Shown here: one piece after another, positions 11,216 to 14,214 of the stretch | Layout: every line of letters begins with the position of its first letter | Position numbering within the stretch: position 1 is the first letter of the stretch | DNA from: a candidate division Hyd24-12 bacterium UBA5074 | GTDB taxonomy: Bacteria > Fermentibacterota > Fermentibacteria > Fermentibacterales > Fermentibacteraceae | Assembly (NCBI GenBank): GCA_002414865.1 | Contig: DIAQ01000016.1 | Span: forward strand, 1,179-15,392 | Reading direction: 5' to 3' | DNA length: 14,214 nucleotides | The notes under the pieces: generated by a model | The model's input: only the letters and a program-made list of their open reading frames with translations | Databases searched by the model: none | Told to the model about the DNA's origin: nothing | Program-made: the position numbers and the translations under genes

Positions 11216-14214
11216 GTGGACCGGAAAGCAGTCGACCTCCTCGTATCCGAGCTGAGGCGGGTGGCCTCCTCCCAGGGCGGCTCCACGCCCCGGCGAGCCC
11301 TCGGGGGGCCTCTCATGGCCCGTCTCGAAGCGTCCCCCTTCCGGCCGTCCGACATTCCCGACCTCGAGCTCCGGCGCTGCGCCCTCTCCGTCTTCGCCTC
11401 GGCGATGACCGACTCATCCGGGATCAGCGTGGACGAGGAGAGCTGCTCGGTGAGCGCCTCCTTCTACGGAGCCGCCGGCACGAACAACCATTCGGTCGCG
11501 GCCGTGGCCGCTGCCGCCAGGCTGCTCAGGCTCTCCGAGGAGATCCGATCCGCGCTCCCGGGCCTGGGACTGCACGGGGAGCCGGTCATAACGGTCACAT
11601 CCTCCGAGGACGGCGCTGCGGCGCCGAACGAGCTCGCGGACGAGGGCCGGGCGGGCTCGGTGATCTGCGACGGCGCCATCAGGGAATCGCTGGGGGCCCT
11701 GTGCGAGTTCGAGCAGTCCGGAAAGGGCTGGCTGCTCACCGGGGACGGCCCCGAACGGCTCGCAAGGCTCGAGAGGCTTGCCGGCCTCGACTGGTCTCCC
11801 TTCGTCGGGCGGAGCAGGCAGCTCGACCTGCTGTTGTGCGCAAGGCGGGATGCGATGGTCTCCGGCATGCGCAACCCCAGAGGGCATTCTCTCCACCTCG
11901 TGGCGGAAATCGTGGGCGGGATGGGCTCGGGCAAGACGAGGCTCGTCGACGAGCTCACAAGTCGGCTGCTCTCCGGGCCCGAGCCGCCGGTTATCATCTC
12001 CTCCGATGCCGGGGGCATGCCGGGTCCGCTCTCGGCCTGGTCGGCGCTGCTCTCCTCGATGGCCTCCTCAGGCAGCGAATCGGAACCTGCCCCGGGCTCT
12101 CTCACGAGGGTCCTGGGGCGCCTCGCCTCCTTCTCGGGTCCCGAGGCCTCGCATGCGCTCCAGATGTCGTTGCCCGCGCTCGAGGCGCTGATGCGCGGGG
12201 TTCCGGCGGCGAGGGCAGGCCTCAGAGAGCAGAAGCTGGAGTTCGGCATCGCCGTCCGGAACATGATACGGGCCCTTGCCAACGCTCCCGGCGGGCTCGT
12301 GATCATCCTGGAGGACCTCCACTGGATGGACGAGGCATCGCTCGAGATCCTCTGCCATGCGGTCGAGAACACGGATTCCGGCCAGCCTGTCATGTTCGTG
12401 CTGACCACACGGGAGCAGGCCGTCCTGCCGGAATTCCGCACCGACTGCGCGTGCGTCCGGAGGATCGACATGGACCCTCTCGGCACGGCCGACTGCGTCG
12501 AGGTCGCCAGGCATATGCTCCGGACCGCCGAGCTGCCGCCGGCTCTGGGCAGCCTCCTGGCATCGCGCTCCGGCGGGAATCCCTTCCATCTCGAGGAGAT
12601 CATCCTCACCATGGTCGAGACCGGCCTCCTGAAGAAGTCCGGGGACGGATGGGAGCTATCCTCCGACAGGATCCCCGACCTCCCGTCCTCCGCCGGCGAG
12701 CTCGTGGCCTGGCGCATCGGGAGGCTGGGCCCGGGAATCCTTCAGGTCCTGCAGGCGCTCTCGGCAGTCGATCCGAGGTTCTCCGCCAGGGTGATCGCCC
12801 GCATCTCGCCCGAGAAGGGCTCCGACGCCCATGTCGGCAGGGCGCTCCATGCCCTGCGCTCTGCGTGGATCCTCACGAACGGCTCGCCCCACAGGCTCGA
12901 CTTCAGGCATTCCCTGACCCGGACGGCCGTCCACGAGATGCTGAGCGCGGAGGAGAGGCGATCTCTCCATGCGAACGTAGCCCGTGTCCTGGAGGACATC
13001 CTCTCGGGTGACAGCGGATTCCACGCGCCTCTTCTGGCTCTCCAGTGGGAGGCATCGGGGAACTCCTCCAAGGCGATGGGCTACGTGATCGAGTCCGCGG
13101 AGGCGGCCATCCAGCGTGGAGAGCAGGCCGAAGCGGGAAAGTGGCTGTCCAAGGCGAGGAGTATCCTCGCCGGCCTCGAGGGCATGGCGAAGGAGGAGGC
13201 CGAGTGGAGGATAGTCTGCTCCGAGCGGACCCTATGCCGCCTGAGGCTGGACAAGGTGGGCGAGTCCGCGGCGCTCGACGCCATAGAAGCAGCAGCTGCG
13301 CGCAGGGCCACGCCCGACAGGACGAGCGTCGCAGAGTGGTCCAGGGGTGTCTACCTCTCGGAGTCCAGACCGAGGGACGCCGAAGTCCACTTCAGGAAGA
13401 GCATCGATGCCGCCGTGAGCTGCGGGAGGCGCGATCTGGAGGCCAGGTCCCTGATGGCCCTCGCATCGTGCGACGGCGTCAGAGGCGCCGACGAGGACAA
13501 GATCAGGCACCTCCGGCAGAGCCTAGCGATATGGGAGGAGCTCGGGGAAAGGAATCTGGAGGTCGAATGCCTTGCCAGTCTTTCCGCCTTCCGTGGCGCC
13601 GTGGAGGACGAGGAGGCCTTCGACTTCCTGAGGAGGGGCATCGAGATCGCCAGGAGCTCAGGCAGCCGGCTGCTGGAGACGAAGGTCCTCGGTATGCGTG
13701 CGGAAAGGCTGCTCGAGCTGCAGAGGCTCGAGGAGGCCGCCGAGGACCTCTCCTCGGCGCTCCTGCTGGCCGAGACCACCGGCGACAGGCAGACCGAGTG
13801 CAATATCACCAGCAAGCTGGCGAGGCTGGAGTTCAGGAGGGACAGGCTGTCCCGCGCAAGGGGCTTCATCGACAGGGCGCTGTTCCTCGCAAGGGAGACC
13901 GGCGACAGGGGGGCCGAGATCTCGAACCTGGTCTCGATGTCCCGCCTGCTCCAGCGCGATGGTCGGATCGACGAAGCCCTGGATGCCCTGCGCGGCGCAC
14001 TCGGAACGTCCCGCGTGATCGGGTTCACCGGTTACATACCCAGGCTTCTGCTGAACATCGGCGCCCTGCTGCACATGAAGGGCCTTCTAGCCGAGGCCGC
14101 GGCTGACTACGAGGAGGCTCTCTCCCTGATGAGGAGCGACGAGAAAAACCTCATCGCCACCGTGCACTGCAACCTGGGCTACCTGAAGTCGCTGAGGCTG
14201 CTCCCCGCAGAGGC
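11216..14214 (+). CDS. Cyclase-like/AAA ATPase/TPR signalling protein, 3' truncated by window
   Basis: The frame is open without a stop from before 11216 to the window end (999 codons shown). Residues ~52-170 look like a worn-down class III nucleotide-cyclase domain: CALSVFAS, SVSASFYGAAGTNNHSVAAV, LGLHGEPVITV and GSVICDGAIRESL match its strands. The first metal Asp is gone and the stretch before the GD region is much too short, so it is probably inactive. SPFVGRSRQLDLLL (194-207) opens an AAA_16/STAND ATPase, with Walker A GGMGSGKT (234-241), Walker B VIILEDLHWMDEAS and a TTRE sensor. From about residue 600 come helical repeats (e.g. LLELQRLEEAAEDLSSALLLAE) of TPR type. Related proteins are cyclase-linked or LuxR-like regulators. 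GTG 11216 is uncertain: GGAGG is only 3 bases away; ATG 11315 is the alternative. Confidence 0.85.
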   Translation, partial: MDRKAVDLLVSELRRVASSQGGSTPRRALGGPLMARLEASPFRPSDIPDLELRRCALSVFASAMTDSSGISVDEESCSVSASFYGAAGTNNHSVAAVAAAARLLRLSEEIRSALPGLGLHGEPVITVTSSEDGAAAPNELADEGRAGSVICDGAIRESLGALCEFEQSGKGWLLTGDGPERLARLERLAGLDWSPFVGRSRQLDLLLCARRDAMVSGMRNPRGHSLHLVAEIVGGMGSGKTRLVDELTSRLLSGPEPPVIISSDAGGMPGPLSAWSALLSSMASSGSESEPAPGSLTRVLGRLASFSGPEASHALQMSLPALEALMRGVPAARAGLREQKLEFGIAVRNMIRALANAPGGLVIILEDLHWMDEASLEILCHAVENTDSGQPVMFVLTTREQAVLPEFRTDCACVRRIDMDPLGTADCVEVARHMLRTAELPPALGSLLASRSGGNPFHLEEIILTMVETGLLKKSGDGWELSSDRIPDLPSSAGELVAWRIGRLGPGILQVLQALSAVDPRFSARVIARISPEKGSDAHVGRALHALRSAWILTNGSPHRLDFRHSLTRTAVHEMLSAEERRSLHANVARVLEDILSGDSGFHAPLLALQWEASGNSSKAMGYVIESAEAAIQRGEQAEAGKWLSKARSILAGLEGMAKEEAEWRIVCSERTLCRLRLDKVGESAALDAIEAAAARRATPDRTSVAEWSRGVYLSESRPRDAEVHFRKSIDAAVSCGRRDLEARSLMALASCDGVRGADEDKIRHLRQSLAIWEELGERNLEVECLASLSAFRGAVEDEEAFDFLRRGIEIARSSGSRLLETKVLGMRAERLLELQRLEEAAEDLSSALLLAETTGDRQTECNITSKLARLEFRRDRLSRARGFIDRALFLARETGDRGAEISNLVSMSRLLQRDGRIDEALDALRGALGTSRVIGFTGYIPRLLLNIGALLHMKGLLAEAAADYEEALSLMRSDEKNLIATVHCNLGYLKSLRLLPAE

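Noticed and set aside
11464..12717. Minus-strand open frame within the cyclase-like/ATPase gene
   Set aside because: It is Ser- and Arg-rich and antisense to the Walker A/B-bearing frame, which is intact.
11701..14106. Two long plus-strand frames (11701-13011 and 13045-14106), which could suggest a frameshifted large gene
   Set aside because: The true frame (codons in phase with 11216) stays open from before 11216 to 14214 and carries all the motifs; no frameshift is needed.

Overview
This is a GC-rich, tightly packed bacterial segment. Arginine is often written AGG or CGG, and most same-strand neighbours are joined by ATGA-type stop/start overlaps or gaps of 1 to 2 bases. I see no tRNA, rRNA, CRISPR array, insertion sequence or phage gene. 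Three traits suggest an anaerobic or microaerophilic, non-model Gram-negative lineage: a class I hybrid cluster protein, an Rrf2 regulator with a cysteine cluster, and a very long GreA-type protein of the kind known from chlamydiae and spirochaetes. The FCB/PVC neighbourhood or a candidate phylum is plausible, but this is inference; no marker gene in the window settles it.

Layout. (1) 1-2252, plus strand: the 3' end of a creatininase-family amidohydrolase, then an ABC-2 type exporter (ATPase and permease) and cutA, all joined by short overlaps. (2) 2253-4777, plus: a strong sigma70-type promoter with a duplicated 10-bp element, then an Rrf2 regulator, hcp and a small cupin. This reads as a self-regulated nitrosative or redox stress operon. 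It ends at a hairpin (4792-4816). (3) 4895-5737, plus: a TerC-family membrane protein, probably a metal exporter. Its stop codon overlaps the stop codon of the convergent gene. (4) 5734-11129, minus, read right to left: a GreA-type factor with a ~530-residue N-terminal extension, a small zinc-ribbon protein, an O-antigen ligase/polymerase-like membrane protein that appears to start at CTG, and a polyprenyl-phosphate sugar-1-phosphate transferase. A CTGACG-N17-TATAGT promoter lies just upstream of greA. (5) 11216-14214, plus, running off the end: a large protein with a degenerate class III nucleotide-cyclase-like domain, an AAA/STAND-type ATPase and helical TPR-like repeats, divergent from the greA operon.

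Working together: hcp, the Rrf2 protein and the cupin form the clearest functional unit. The minus-strand cluster links an RNA polymerase-associated factor to surface-polysaccharide synthesis. The divergent cyclase-like/ATPase/TPR protein may be a signalling partner for it. The last two links rest on position only.
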